A stretch of 64,000 nucleotides of DNA from Clostridiales bacterium (GTDB lineage: Bacteria > Bacillota > Clostridia > Oscillospirales > CAG-272). Location: contig JAAYHB010000015.1 in NCBI GenBank assembly GCA_012727435.1, positions 1 to 64,000 on the forward strand. Reading direction: 5' to 3'. Within the stretch, counting starts at the first letter, position 1, and every line of letters begins with the position of its first letter. Of this stretch, positions 43,037 through 52,123 are shown one piece after another. Below the pieces are notes generated by a model. That model did no database searches. It was not told where the DNA came from and worked only from the letters and a program-made list of their open reading frames with translations. Position numbers and translations under genes: made by a program.

Positions 43037-43066
43037 ATTAATATCCTTCCTTTGAGAATTGCAAAG

Positions 43067-44419
43067 TCAGCCGATCAGCATATGGGCGTCGGGGTAGCTG
43101 ATTGTCGACCGGCTCTCGTGCAGATTCAGCATTACCGAATATGTCACTGTCAGTATTCCGACACGCCCGAGGTACATTAATAACATCACGATTGTTTTGC
43201 CCGTCGGACCGAGCGCCGGCGTGATGTCGAGAGTCAGCCCCACGGTACCGGCGGCAGAGGTAGCTTCAAAAACGGCTTCCATTATACTGCAGTTTATCGA
43301 GTTCAGAATTGCAAGTGTCCCAACGATTATTAATATCAGCTGAAACCCGACGACCGCCACCGCACGCATAAAATTTTCGTTTGAAATTTTCCGTTTGAAG
43401 AGCACAGCTTCTTTATTGCCGATTGAGACCGACCATATCGTATACAACAGCACGCCGACGGTTGCCACCTTGACGCCCCCGGCGGTCGACCCCGAAGCCC
43501 CGCCTATGAACATTAAAAGAATCGAGAGAAGCTGCGAGCTGTCAGACAAGTATGCCTGATTTATAGTTGAAAATCCGGCGGTGCGCAGGGTTACCGACTG
43601 GAATAGCGCAGCGAGCATTTTTTTCCCTGCAGGCAGGCTCCCGATTGTATTGGTATTATTCCATTCAAACACAGCGAAAAGTAAAGTGCCGCCGACAATC
43701 AGCACGGCGGTTACAATCAGCACAAGTCTGGAGTATACCGGCAGGCGCCTTTTTTTGATTATCCTGTCGGCAATGTCGTCCCAGACGATAAAGCCTATCC
43801 CGCCGATTAAAATCAGCAGCATCAGCGTGACACAGACCACAGGGTCGCCCCCGAAGTCATCCATCATTAGGCCGCCGCCCATAAGGTCGAATCCGGCGTT
43901 GCAGAAGGCCGATACAGAATGAAATATGCTCTTATATATCCCGTCCCAGAATCCGTAGCGCGGCACGAATCTTGTCGAGAGCAAAAGAGCTCCCGCCAGT
44001 TCAAAGCATAAGGTGCCCACCGCGATTCTGCGCAGAATGTCGCTGAGCTTGTCATACCTGCCGAGGTTGAAGGACATCCCGAGCAGCATCCGCTCCTTGG
44101 GGGTCACCGCCCGCCCGACCAGCATCGACAGCAGCACCGCCACCGTCATAAATCCCAGCCCGCCTATCTGAATCATGATGAGAATGACAATCTGCCCGAA
44201 TATGCTCCAGTGCTCTGCCGTGTCAAGCGTGACAAGCCCGGTGACGCAGGTGGCGCTGACAGCTGTAAATGCCGCGTCAAGCGGGTTTGTAAAGCTGCCG
44301 TCACTCGACGATACCGGCAGCATAAGCAAAAGAGAACCGGCAAGGATCACCAAAAGAAAACCGGCGGCAATAATGCCGGTCCCGCCTCTCCCCTTTCCCT
44401 GCCGGATTTTGCTTTTCAT
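43067..44419 (-). CDS. trkH: Trk/Ktr potassium uptake membrane subunit
   Basis: A 450-residue SKT-family channel with four M1-P-M2 units. Filter-like segments are seen at SATCVTGL, SAFCNAGFD, SVTLRTAGF and SAAGTVGL, each with the conserved glycine. Its size fits KtrB/TrkH of Firmicutes. It is first in a two-gene operon with the RCK subunit. Confidence 0.92.
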   Translation of the reverse strand: MKSKIRQGKGRGGTGIIAAGFLLVILAGSLLLMLPVSSSDGSFTNPLDAAFTAVSATCVTGLVTLDTAEHWSIFGQIVILIMIQIGGLGFMTVAVLLSMLVGRAVTPKERMLLGMSFNLGRYDKLSDILRRIAVGTLCFELAGALLLSTRFVPRYGFWDGIYKSIFHSVSAFCNAGFDLMGGGLMMDDFGGDPVVCVTLMLLILIGGIGFIVWDDIADRIIKKRRLPVYSRLVLIVTAVLIVGGTLLFAVFEWNNTNTIGSLPAGKKMLAALFQSVTLRTAGFSTINQAYLSDSSQLLSILLMFIGGASGSTAGGVKVATVGVLLYTIWSVSIGNKEAVLFKRKISNENFMRAVAVVGFQLILIIVGTLAILNSINCSIMEAVFEATSAAGTVGLTLDITPALGPTGKTIVMLLMYLGRVGILTVTYSVMLNLHESRSTISYPDAHMLIG

Positions 44420-44466
44420 TCAGAATACGCCTACCCTTCTGGCAGATTGTCCCTTCCGTTTTATAT

Positions 44467-44495
44467 ATAGTATACCTTCAACCCCGATTTGTCAA
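44467..44495 (-). promoter_or_regulatory. promoter of the trkH-trkA operon
   Basis: TTGACA and TACTAT on the minus strand with a 17-base spacer; a TATACT lies two bases closer and could serve instead. Confidence 0.6.
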
Positions 44496-44523
44496 GCCCC
44501 GATCTGGCAGGCGAAAAATTCGG

Positions 44524-46401
44524 CTATTGGTCGAATTGCGAGTTGTAGAGAGAACTGTAAAATCCGCCCGCGGCCATTAGCTGCTCATGATTTCCCTGCT
44601 CTATGACGTTGCCGTCCTTGACCACCAGTATCACATCGGCGTTTTGTATGGTTGAGAGCCGGTGGGCGATTATAAAGCAGGTTCTGCCCTTCATGAGCCC
44701 GCGCATCGCCTCCTGTATTTTGATTTCGGTGCGCGAGTCGACGTTTGAGGTCGCCTCGTCGAGTATCAGCATCGGCGCTTTGGGCAGCATCGCCCGTGCC
44801 ATGGTAATAAGTTGCTTCTGGCCCTTTGAGATGTTTATCCCGTCGTCTGTAATCATTGTGTTGTAGCCGTCGGGAAGCGACTCGATAAAGGAATGGATTT
44901 TGGCAGCCTTGGCTGCGGCAACAACCTCCTCCATCGTGGCGTCTTCCTTGGCATAGGTGATGTTCTCATATATCGTGCCGCCGAAAAGCCATGTATCCTG
45001 CAGAACCATGGTATAGGCACGCCTCAGGCTCTTGCGCGTCAGGGTCCTTATCTCTTTATTGTCTATGAAAATCCTGCCCGAATCGACGTCATAAAAACGC
45101 ATGAGCAGGTTTATTATCGTGGTCTTGCCGGCACCGGTCGGCCCGACGATGGCTACCGTGCTCCCGGGCGGCACGTCGATCGACAAATCGTGAATTATGG
45201 TTTTTCCGGGCAGATATCCGAATTTAACATGGTCAAGTTTAACATGCCCCCTGACATCGGTAAGTTCGGTGCTGCCCGAATAGCCGCGATTGCCCGGCTT
45301 CTCGGCACTAACCTCGTCTTCGGTCTTCTCGTCGATAATTCTGAAAACCCTCTCGGCGGCGGCCAGCGCCGACTGCAGGTCGCTCAGAATATTGGCAAAC
45401 TCGTTTATCGGGCCGGCAAACTTGCGGGAATACTGCACAAATGCCGTTATGCCGCCGAGCGTCATGAAGAACACCGACCCCTCGGCTATCGCGCCGCTCT
45501 GTGAGAACATGAAGAATATGCCGCCGAAGATTATCACAAAGGCAATAGAGAGGTTGTTTATAAAGTTTACTCCCGGACCGATTATCGCGCCGTGGTATTC
45601 GGCCTCATAATAGGCGTTGACCGCATCGGTGTTGCGCTCGTCAAACCGGCGGGTGATGACCTCCTCGCGGCCGTATGCCTTGATGACCCGCTGGCCCGAA
45701 AGCATCTCCTCGGCAAAGCCGTTCAGAATCCCCAGCTTTATCGAGCGCTTCTTGAACAGCGGCCTGATTTTTTTGCTCTTGTAACGCGTGAAGACAATCG
45801 AAGCCGGAACTGTTATAGCAAATATCCCGACCAGCGTGGGGGAAATCGATACCATCATGATAAGCGAACCGGTCACAGTTATGATACTTACGCACACCTG
45901 TATGAGGTCATGCGAGAGCGAGGCGTTGACGGTATCGACGTCATACGACATGTGACTGATAATATCGCCGGTTGCGTGAGTGTCGAAAAAGCTGACCGGA
46001 AGGTCGACCAGTTTGTCGAATATCTGCCGCCGCATGGTGTAGATGATCTTCTGGCTCAGCCTAATCATCACGACGGCAAGCATATACGAAAGCACCGCCG
46101 ACGCCGTGTAAAAGGCCAGCATCAGCCCGCAATAGTAAAAGACCCGATCAAGCTTTACCGGCTCGTCCCCGTAGCCTATGGCGTCAACCGCCAGTCCCGA
46201 CAGCTTCGGGCCGACCAGCGCCAGAAGGTTTGAGGCAATCATGAGCCCCATGGCCAATATGACCAGCCATTTGTGCCTGAGCAAATATCGAGCCAGCCGG
46301 AGAAGCACCCGGGTCTTTGTCTTTTTGTCTATTTTCTCCTCGGGCTTGGGGCTGTTCAGCGAACGCGAACGTCCGAGCCCGCCGCCGCCTCCGCCCACCA
46401 T
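44524..46401 (-). CDS. ABC exporter half-transporter, catalytic-site subunit
   Basis: A membrane-ATPase fusion of about 625 residues: glycine-rich N terminus (MVGGGGGGLG), six membrane helices (about residues 45-330) and an ATPase with Walker A GPTGAGKTTI, a degenerate signature ISKGQKQ and Walker B/catalytic glutamate LILDEATSNVD. Paired with the next gene it should form a heterodimer in which this subunit supplies the catalytic glutamate. The ATG at 46401 lacks a Shine-Dalgarno; a TTG at 46419, just before the upstream stop, follows GGGGGGTG and is a credible alternative. Confidence 0.9.
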   Translation of the reverse strand: MVGGGGGGLGRSRSLNSPKPEEKIDKKTKTRVLLRLARYLLRHKWLVILAMGLMIASNLLALVGPKLSGLAVDAIGYGDEPVKLDRVFYYCGLMLAFYTASAVLSYMLAVVMIRLSQKIIYTMRRQIFDKLVDLPVSFFDTHATGDIISHMSYDVDTVNASLSHDLIQVCVSIITVTGSLIMMVSISPTLVGIFAITVPASIVFTRYKSKKIRPLFKKRSIKLGILNGFAEEMLSGQRVIKAYGREEVITRRFDERNTDAVNAYYEAEYHGAIIGPGVNFINNLSIAFVIIFGGIFFMFSQSGAIAEGSVFFMTLGGITAFVQYSRKFAGPINEFANILSDLQSALAAAERVFRIIDEKTEDEVSAEKPGNRGYSGSTELTDVRGHVKLDHVKFGYLPGKTIIHDLSIDVPPGSTVAIVGPTGAGKTTIINLLMRFYDVDSGRIFIDNKEIRTLTRKSLRRAYTMVLQDTWLFGGTIYENITYAKEDATMEEVVAAAKAAKIHSFIESLPDGYNTMITDDGINISKGQKQLITMARAMLPKAPMLILDEATSNVDSRTEIKIQEAMRGLMKGRTCFIIAHRLSTIQNADVILVVKDGNVIEQGNHEQLMAAGGFYSSLYNSQFDQ

Positions 46402-46411
46402 AAAGCCGGGG

Positions 46412-48139
46412 TTAGTCAATGAAAGCACCCCCCATCTGTGAATTGCTGATTTCGCGGTAGACCTCGCATTCGCGCAGCAGTTCCTCATGCCTGCCCGCGC
46501 CGATAATCCTTCCTTCGTCAAGCACTATTATCATGTCGGCGTTCATCACCGAGCTGACGCGCTGCGCGACGATTATCGTGGTCATCCCGCCGCCGGCCTG
46601 AGCTATGGCGCGGCGGAGCTTTGCGTCGGTTTTATAGTCAAGCGCAGATGACGAGTCGTCAAGCAAAAGGATTTTCGGGTTACCGGCAAGCGCGCGGGTG
46701 ATAAGCAGCCGCTGCCGCTGCCCGCCGCTGAGATTGGTGCCCTTTTGGGTCAGCATATGCTGCCAGCCGTCCTCAAAGGAATTAATAAATTCGGCGGCCT
46801 GCGCGATTTCGGCGGCCCTCTCCATATCACAGCGTGAAATATCCCGTCCGAACTTCACGTTTTCCTCTATCGTGTCGGCATAGAGAAAGTCACTCTGCAT
46901 GGCAACACCGAACATGCTGTGAAGTTCGTGCTGCGGGATTGTCCTCACATCCCGCCCGTCGATAAGGATTCTGCCCGAGTCTACGTCATAAAACCGCATG
47001 AGCAGGCGCAGGATTGTCGATTTCCCGCTACCGGTCGCGCCGATGATCCCGAGCGTGCCGCCGCGCTTCACCGAAAAACTGATGTCGGCAAGGTCGTATT
47101 TCTTTTTGTTGTAGGAAAAGTAAACCTTATCGAATACTATGTATCCTTCGGGCCGGGGCCGGCGCGGGATAGCTGTTAGCGGCAGCACCGGCAGATCCTC
47201 GCCGGTATTCAGCACCTCAGCAATTCTTTTGGCCGATGCGCTGCTGCGGGTATACATGACAAACATCCGCGTGATTCCGAGCATCGCCTGCGAAATCATG
47301 GTAAAATACTGCGTGAAGGCGATGATTTTACCGGTCTGCGTCTGCCCGCGGTCGACAAGCAGCGCTCCGACCGAAATTACTGCTACAATACCAAGATTCA
47401 TTATTAAGGTCATGAGCGGGTTTGAGGCAGCCATGGTTATACCGGCCTTCTGCTCGACCTGCATCAGCGCCACATTTGCCTTGTCAAAGCGCCGCCGCTC
47501 GTAGTCGGATTTTGAGAGAGCCTTAATGACCCTGATTCCCTGCGCGTCCTCGCGGACCACCCGCGTCATGTTGTCGACAGACTTCTGCACCTCGGTATAT
47601 AGCGGTATGCCTCGCCTGGAAATAAAAAAGACCGACAGAGTTATCAGCGGCAGTATCGAGAACATGATAAGCGACAGACGCCAGTCGATTATCAATGTGA
47701 TAACAAGCCCGCCGAAAAGCAGAATAGGCGCGCGTACCCCTATGCGCTGTATACTGTTTAAGAAGCTGTGGAAATGGTAGGTATCGCTTGTAAGCCTTGA
47801 CTCAAGGCTGGGTATTGTGAATTTATCGACCTGCGCGCCAGAGAGCTGCATGGTCTTGGCAAACAAATCATGCCTGACAAGCCTGCTGGTATCGCGCGCC
47901 ACTTTTGATGCCATTCGGTTGGCCGTGACGTTCATTGTCACGGCGGCGAGCGCGCAGGCAATCATCAAAACGCCCCCGATAATGATCTTTCCGACACTTC
48001 TCTGAGGTACAATTTCATCAATTATGTAGCTTAAAATATAGGGTATAAAAAGCTCGACGAGGGTTCCCAGAACCTTAATGGTAAAACCCCACGCCATGCG
48101 CTTGTAAAAGGGTTTGAGATATCGTAGTAAGTACTTCAT
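46412..48139 (-). CDS. ABC exporter half-transporter, degenerate-site subunit
   Basis: A 575-residue half-transporter with six membrane helices (first about residues 15-40) and an ATPase with Walker A GATGSGKSTI, canonical signature LSGGQRQRL and Walker B LLLDDSSSALD, where aspartate replaces the catalytic glutamate. That is the pattern of the non-hydrolysing site in heterodimeric exporters such as TM287/288, LmrCD and BmrCD. Multidrug or lipid export is plausible. GAGG lies 5 bases before the ATG. It follows the MarR gene, separated by 128 bases. Confidence 0.92.
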   Translation of the reverse strand: MKYLLRYLKPFYKRMAWGFTIKVLGTLVELFIPYILSYIIDEIVPQRSVGKIIIGGVLMIACALAAVTMNVTANRMASKVARDTSRLVRHDLFAKTMQLSGAQVDKFTIPSLESRLTSDTYHFHSFLNSIQRIGVRAPILLFGGLVITLIIDWRLSLIMFSILPLITLSVFFISRRGIPLYTEVQKSVDNMTRVVREDAQGIRVIKALSKSDYERRRFDKANVALMQVEQKAGITMAASNPLMTLIMNLGIVAVISVGALLVDRGQTQTGKIIAFTQYFTMISQAMLGITRMFVMYTRSSASAKRIAEVLNTGEDLPVLPLTAIPRRPRPEGYIVFDKVYFSYNKKKYDLADISFSVKRGGTLGIIGATGSGKSTILRLLMRFYDVDSGRILIDGRDVRTIPQHELHSMFGVAMQSDFLYADTIEENVKFGRDISRCDMERAAEIAQAAEFINSFEDGWQHMLTQKGTNLSGGQRQRLLITRALAGNPKILLLDDSSSALDYKTDAKLRRAIAQAGGGMTTIIVAQRVSSVMNADMIIVLDEGRIIGAGRHEELLRECEVYREISNSQMGGAFID

Positions 48140-48267
48140 TATATCCTCATGCCGCGGCTTGCGGATTTTTCTTTCTTGGGGTCGGGGCCGACTGAGGTCC
48201 CGCCGGTTACATGTCAGCTCCTGCGCTACAGGTTTCCGAAATGCCGGGGTTCAAGCCGGCAGCAATT

Positions 48268-48723
48268 TCAGTGGTCGAGCGGTGAGTTTTCCTCAAATTC
48301 CTTGTTGACCGCGTCGGTCGCCCGCCGGGCAATTCTGTCGAGCATGGCGTTGAACTGCTCCATTTCCTCGTCACTGAAACCCTCGGTGAGGTATTCGTTC
48401 CAGTCTCGTATCAAGGCGGTCAACTCCGGCAGCACGTCATAGGCCTTTTGGGTGGGATAGACAAGCTGCTCCCGCCGGTCCTTTTCATTCTGCCTGCGCT
48501 CGACAAACCCTTTTTGCTCAAGCTGTGCCAGATGGCGGGTCACGTTGCTTTTATTGATGTAAATATGCCGGGCTATCTGCTCCTGCGACATTCCCGGATG
48601 CCGGCAGAGGGCCAGGATATAGCTGAGGTGGACGCCGCCAAGACCGGTGTCCTTAAGCTTTTCAGCACGGTACATCATGGCACAGCGGCTTATGATGCTT
48701 ATTTTTCTCATAAAAGACGGCAT
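48268..48723 (-). CDS. MarR family regulator
   Basis: A 151-residue winged-helix regulator: LSYILALCRHPGMSQEQIA, recognition helix region YINKSNVTRHLAQLEQKGFV and wing ERRQNEKDRREQLVYPT. It precedes two ABC exporter genes, the usual arrangement for a repressor that responds to the exporter's substrate. AAAGGAG is 8 bases upstream of the ATG. A 14-base palindrome directly after the promoter's -10 box is probably its operator. Confidence 0.93.
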   Translation of the reverse strand: MPSFMRKISIISRCAMMYRAEKLKDTGLGGVHLSYILALCRHPGMSQEQIARHIYINKSNVTRHLAQLEQKGFVERRQNEKDRREQLVYPTQKAYDVLPELTALIRDWNEYLTEGFSDEEMEQFNAMLDRIARRATDAVNKEFEENSPLDH

Positions 48724-48761
48724 GGAGAAATCTCCTTTTCCACTTTATATACAATAAAAAA

Positions 48762-48775
48762 GTTGCGTCCGCAAC
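48762..48775. promoter_or_regulatory. candidate MarR operator
   Basis: GTTGCGTCCGCAAC is an inverted repeat with perfect 6-base arms placed between the -10 box and the ribosome binding site, where a bound dimer would block transcription. Confidence 0.65.
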
Positions 48776-48777
48776 AT

Positions 48778-48805
48778 ATTATATCACACATCACGCCATT
48801 GTCAA
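48778..48805 (-). promoter_or_regulatory. promoter of the marR-ABC exporter operon
   Basis: TTGACA and TATAAT on the minus strand, both perfect, with a 16-base spacer. Confidence 0.8.
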
Positions 48806-48835
48806 TAGTTTGTCATTTAATAAAATGCACCACAC

Positions 48836-48888
48836 AGAAAAAACAGCGCCGCCTGCCGCCGGCCTGTCCGGCAGCTTTGTGCGGCGCC
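48836..48888 (-). terminator. terminator after the small membrane protein gene
   Basis: A long GC-rich stem (GGCGCCGC with GCGGCGCT, plus an internal GCTGCCGG/CCGGCGGC helix) followed by TGTTTTTT on the minus strand. Confidence 0.75.
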
Positions 48889-48956
48889 ATTTCTGCAAAG
48901 TTCGTTTTAGTCTGTTTTGCCGGCAATTGAGCCTTGGCAAATTCCCGGCAGGGCGC

Positions 48957-49193
48957 TCAGCATGTGGCGCTGTTCATCCCCGACTCGCGCCCGACTACCT
49001 CGGCTATAATTTCCTTGTCTATTTCTGTAAAGTCATCATTTATCGACATGCTTCCCTGCGCGTTTTTTAAGGTTCCTGCCTGCTTGGCCCGTCTTGTGCC
49101 GTTACTTGATCTGCCGGCCGCATAGCCAATGGCTCCGGCGGCTGCAAGCCCCGCCGCAACCGCACCTATGGTTAACAAAAAATTGTTTTTCAT
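48957..49193 (-). CDS. small membrane protein, function unknown
   Basis: A 78-residue protein with one N-terminal hydrophobic segment (FLLTIGAVAAGLAAAGAIGYAAG, residues 5-27) and a polar tail with DDFTEIDKEIIAEVVG. The family is not recognised. AGGAAGG precedes the ATG. It follows the sigma-like gene by 89 bases and is closed by a terminator. Confidence 0.6.
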   Translation of the reverse strand: MKNNFLLTIGAVAAGLAAAGAIGYAAGRSSNGTRRAKQAGTLKNAQGSMSINDDFTEIDKEIIAEVVGRESGMNSATC

Positions 49194-49282
49194 TTTGCTT
49201 CCTTCCTGCTTTTTCTGTTCTTACGGATATTTCAAGTAGCCGATGAGCATAAAAGCCCCGCATATAATATCTTGTCGCAATA

Positions 49283-49678
49283 TCACAAATCGTATTCTTT
49301 TTTTGAAAAACTCCGATACTTTATCGCCGCGTATTCGAGTGCCCTGCGCTTTAGCCTGTATGCACTGCGCCGCGAGATTTTCAGCAGCTCGGCGCACCTC
49401 TCGACAGTCTCGCACCTGATGTAATGGTAATAGAGAAACAATTTTCGGTCGTCCGGTGGCAGCGAGGTCACAAATCTTTTGATTTCAAACATTTTCGCCT
49501 TAATATATGCCTCGTCGTCCTCGCCTATTGCTCCGCCTCCGACGTCCCGGTTGTCACGCCCCATGAAGTATTCTTTTTCGTACCTGTTTATTTCTATCAT
49601 TTTGAGTCCGAAGCGGTAGTTATCAAGATACTCGGCCATCTCAGCCACAGCGCTTGATCTGTCATCGGTATAGTTCAT
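49283..49678 (-). CDS. sigma-region-4-like DNA-binding protein
   Basis: A 131-residue protein whose C-terminal half resembles a sigma-70 region 4 helix-turn-helix: VTSLPPDDRKLFLYYHYIRC, then VERCAELLKISRRSAYRLKRRALEYAA. There is no region 2, so it is not a full sigma factor; similar proteins include phage ArpU/DUF1492-type late regulators. GGAGGAAAGG lies upstream. The promoter is about 180 bases away, leaving a long leader. A phage origin is possible, but no phage gene adjoins it. Confidence 0.65.
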   Translation of the reverse strand: MNYTDDRSSAVAEMAEYLDNYRFGLKMIEINRYEKEYFMGRDNRDVGGGAIGEDDEAYIKAKMFEIKRFVTSLPPDDRKLFLYYHYIRCETVERCAELLKISRRSAYRLKRRALEYAAIKYRSFSKKEYDL

Positions 49679-49857
49679 TTTTCGCCCGCTTTCCTTTCCT
49701 CCGGCAGAAAAATCCTGCTCGGCAACAAGTCATCAAAATCCTTCCTTAGCGTGCCCTAAATCGATCCTTCCATCAGATTCCGAATACAGTCGGTTCCCCC
49801 GTAAGTTATTTTGCAATTCTGACAAGAAAACCGCGAACATTTGTTCTGGCTTGTATA
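49679..49857 (-). other. leader of the sigma-like gene
   Basis: About 170 transcribed bases with no clear hairpin. It contains a 23-codon ORF (49662-49733, MTCCRAGFF...) with GGAAGG 6 bases before its ATG; it overlaps the sigma-like start by 17 bases and could couple translation. Support is weak. Confidence 0.3.
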
Positions 49858-49886
49858 ATTATACTATATTTCCTAAATTGTGTCAA
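49858..49886 (-). promoter_or_regulatory. consensus promoter of the sigma-like gene
   Basis: Perfect TTGACA and TATAAT on the minus strand with a 17-base spacer. Confidence 0.8.
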
Positions 49887-49935
49887 CAGTTTTTCGACAT
49901 TATTATGGAATTTTTTACCGTGATGCGTCAAAATA

Positions 49936-49969
49936 CAGCCCTCAGACGGGGACTTCCGTCTGAGGGCTG
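49936..49969 (-). terminator. terminator of the rnf operon
   Basis: CAGCCCTCAGACGG and its exact complement form a 14-bp stem with a 6-base loop, followed on the minus strand by TATTTTG, 31 bases after the rnfB stop. Confidence 0.8.
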
Positions 49970-50000
49970 AAATAATTCCAAAAAGTGCTTATGTAAACTC

Positions 50001-50846
50001 TTACTTCGCTTTCTCTTCGGGCATCTCGCGGTTTATGACCAGCCGGCCGCCTTCAATTCTGGCAGACCAGATTGTGTGCTGCGGGCATTTCTCAACACAT
50101 ATGTTGCAGCCGGTACACTTATCATAATTAATTTTGGCAAGGAAGTTTGAAACTTCAATTGCCTTTGTGGGGCAGTTGCGCTCGCATATTTTGCAGCCGA
50201 TGCAGCCCACCCGGCACTGAGTTCGGGTCACCGCGCCCTTTTCCTGTGACTTGCAGGCTACCCACTGAGTCGCGCCGTAGGGTATCATCTCGATAAGCCC
50301 GCGCGGGCAGGAATTCACGCAGGCGCCGCAGCCGCGGCATTTTCTGCTGTCAACAACAGCCACGCCGTCGACTACTTCAATGGCGTCGTACGGGCAGGCA
50401 GCCACGCAGGTCCCCAGTCCGATACAGCCGTAGGAGCAGAGCTTGTCGCCCCCGCCGAGCAGTGCGGCGGCGCAGTCGGCGACACCTTTATATACATACT
50501 TCTTTGTTGCCAGATTGCCGGTGCCCGAGCACATCACCTGTGCTCTTTTCCTCACGGTCCGCTCAACCTCGACCCCCATTACTTTGCCGATGGCTTCGGC
50601 AACCTCATTGCCGCCGACACTGCAGGCGTTCGGGCTTGCCTCGCCCTTTGCAATGGCCTCGGCAAGCTGGGCGCAGCCCGAGTATCCGCAGCCGCCGCAG
50701 TTTGCGCCCGGTAAAAGCTCGGCTATCGCGGTTATCCGCTCGTCGGTTTTGACCGCAAATACTTTTGCGGCAATGGCAAGCAGGACACCGAAAACCAGCC
50801 CCAGTCCGCCAAGCACCGCTACGGGAATAAGTATAATATCCTTCAT
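50001..50846 (-). CDS. rnfB: Rnf complex subunit B (ferredoxin-type)
   Basis: RnfB is the membrane-anchored iron-sulfur entry subunit accepting electrons from ferredoxin. The 281-residue product has a membrane anchor (about residues 5-30), a first cluster motif LLPGANCGGCGYSGC, and several ferredoxin-type C-x-x-C-x-x-C-x-x-x-C sets (GLGTCVAACP, CRGCGACVNSCP, CIGCKICERNCP, CTGCNICVEKCP). It is the last gene of rnfCDGEAB, 12 bases after rnfA. Confidence 0.95.
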   Translation of the reverse strand: MKDIILIPVAVLGGLGLVFGVLLAIAAKVFAVKTDERITAIAELLPGANCGGCGYSGCAQLAEAIAKGEASPNACSVGGNEVAEAIGKVMGVEVERTVRKRAQVMCSGTGNLATKKYVYKGVADCAAALLGGGDKLCSYGCIGLGTCVAACPYDAIEVVDGVAVVDSRKCRGCGACVNSCPRGLIEMIPYGATQWVACKSQEKGAVTRTQCRVGCIGCKICERNCPTKAIEVSNFLAKINYDKCTGCNICVEKCPQHTIWSARIEGGRLVINREMPEEKAK

Positions 50847-50858
50847 CTCAAGTCCCCC

Positions 50859-51446
50859 TTATGTGAAGCTGATTCCCGAGAATCCCGCAAAGGCCATTGC
50901 CAGAAGACCGGCGGCAATGAGGGTAATCGGAAATCCGCGGAAGGCGCGCGGCATCTCTGCCTCGACCAGCCTTGCGCGCAGACCCGCAAAAATCACGATT
51001 GCAAGCGTAAATCCGGTCGCCGCAGCAAAGCCGAAGCAGACCGAGGTTATAAAATTATATCGGTTCTGGATATTGAGCAGCGCTGTGCCGAGAACCGCGC
51101 AGTTTGTGGTGATGAGCGGCAGGTAAATGCCCATAGCACTGTAGAGCGCCGGCACGAACCTGCGCAGGAACATTTCGATGAACTGCACCAGCGCGGCGAT
51201 TACCAGAATGAAGGCCACCGTCCGCAGGTATTCAAGCCCCAGCGGCTCGAGCAGCAGGTAATAAACCGCCCAGGTCGTGCCGCTTGCAATTGTTATGACG
51301 AATATAACCGCCATTCCCATGCCGAGCGCGGTGGCCGGCTTTTCGGATACGCCGAGGAAGGGGCAGATACCGAGGAACTTTGAGAAAATGAAGTTCTCGA
51401 CTAGTATCACGCCGAACATTATGAGTAATACATCGGTAAAGCTCAT
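50859..51446 (-). CDS. rnfA: Rnf complex subunit A
   Basis: A 195-residue polytopic subunit with about six membrane helices (VLLIMFGVILVENFIFSKFLGICPFLG at the N terminus, with a cluster-ligand cysteine) homologous to RnfE. RnfA and RnfE form the core through which electrons and ions pass. The start overlaps the rnfE stop by 4 bases. Confidence 0.95.
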   Translation of the reverse strand: MSFTDVLLIMFGVILVENFIFSKFLGICPFLGVSEKPATALGMGMAVIFVITIASGTTWAVYYLLLEPLGLEYLRTVAFILVIAALVQFIEMFLRRFVPALYSAMGIYLPLITTNCAVLGTALLNIQNRYNFITSVCFGFAAATGFTLAIVIFAGLRARLVEAEMPRAFRGFPITLIAAGLLAMAFAGFSGISFT

Positions 51447-52123
51447 TCCTGCACCTCCTTTGCGGCCGCCTGCGCAGCGTTTGCGACTGCCTCTGCGACA
51501 GCTTCTTTTTCAGATTTTTTGGCGTCGGCCTTGTTTTTCAGCGTTTGAACGGCGGCAATGACACAGCCGAGTGTCAGGAAAGCGCCGGCAGGCAGGATAA
51601 ACACCACGGCCGCCGGGTAGTTCTCACCGAACACCTGAAAACCGAGGAATGTCCCGTTTCCGAGCAGCTCTCGTATCGAAGCTACAACAATCAGCGCCAG
51701 CGTAAAGCCGATGCCACAGGACAGGCCGTCAATGGCGCTGGGCAGCACCGGGTTCTTTGAGGCAAAAGCCTCGGCGCGCGCCAGTATGATGCAGTTGACT
51801 ACTATGAGCGGGAGGAATATTCCGAGCGCACCGTAGAGCTCATAAAAGTAAGCCTTCATAAGCAGCTCGACTGCCGTCACGAATCCCGAGATGATCACGA
51901 TGAATACCGCAATTCTCACCTGCTTGGGTATGAATTTGCGGAGCAGCGAGATAAGTATGTTTGAGCAGGTCAGGACGACCGTCGCCGCCAGCCCCATGCC
52001 GATGGCGTTCGACACAGAGGTGGTGGTCGCCAGCGTCGGACACATCCCGAGCAGCTGAATGAGCACCGGGTTGTTGTCCACAATACCGCTTCTGAACTGC
52101 TTTGCAAGTCCCGACAGCGTCAT
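51443..52123 (-). CDS. rnfE: Rnf complex subunit E
   Basis: A 226-residue polytopic subunit. NPVLIQLLGMCPTLATTTSV and the second half motif NCIILARAEAFASKNP are typical; an extra alanine/lysine-rich tail (ADAKKSEKEAVAEAVANAAQ) is hydrophilic. Overlaps rnfG by 4 bases. Confidence 0.95.
   Translation of the reverse strand: MTLSGLAKQFRSGIVDNNPVLIQLLGMCPTLATTTSVSNAIGMGLAATVVLTCSNILISLLRKFIPKQVRIAVFIVIISGFVTAVELLMKAYFYELYGALGIFLPLIVVNCIILARAEAFASKNPVLPSAIDGLSCGIGFTLALIVVASIRELLGNGTFLGFQVFGENYPAAVVFILPAGAFLTLGCVIAAVQTLKNKADAKKSEKEAVAEAVANAAQAAAKEVQE

Noticed and set aside
48140-48267. ATG-TAA minimal start-stop element after AGGAG between marR and the ABC gene
   Set aside because: A single occurrence of six bases behind a short purine stretch is expected by chance.
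49221-49415. A 64-codon minus-strand ORF overlapping the sigma-like gene
   Set aside because: Out of frame with the sigma-like gene, no ribosome binding site, no recognisable content.
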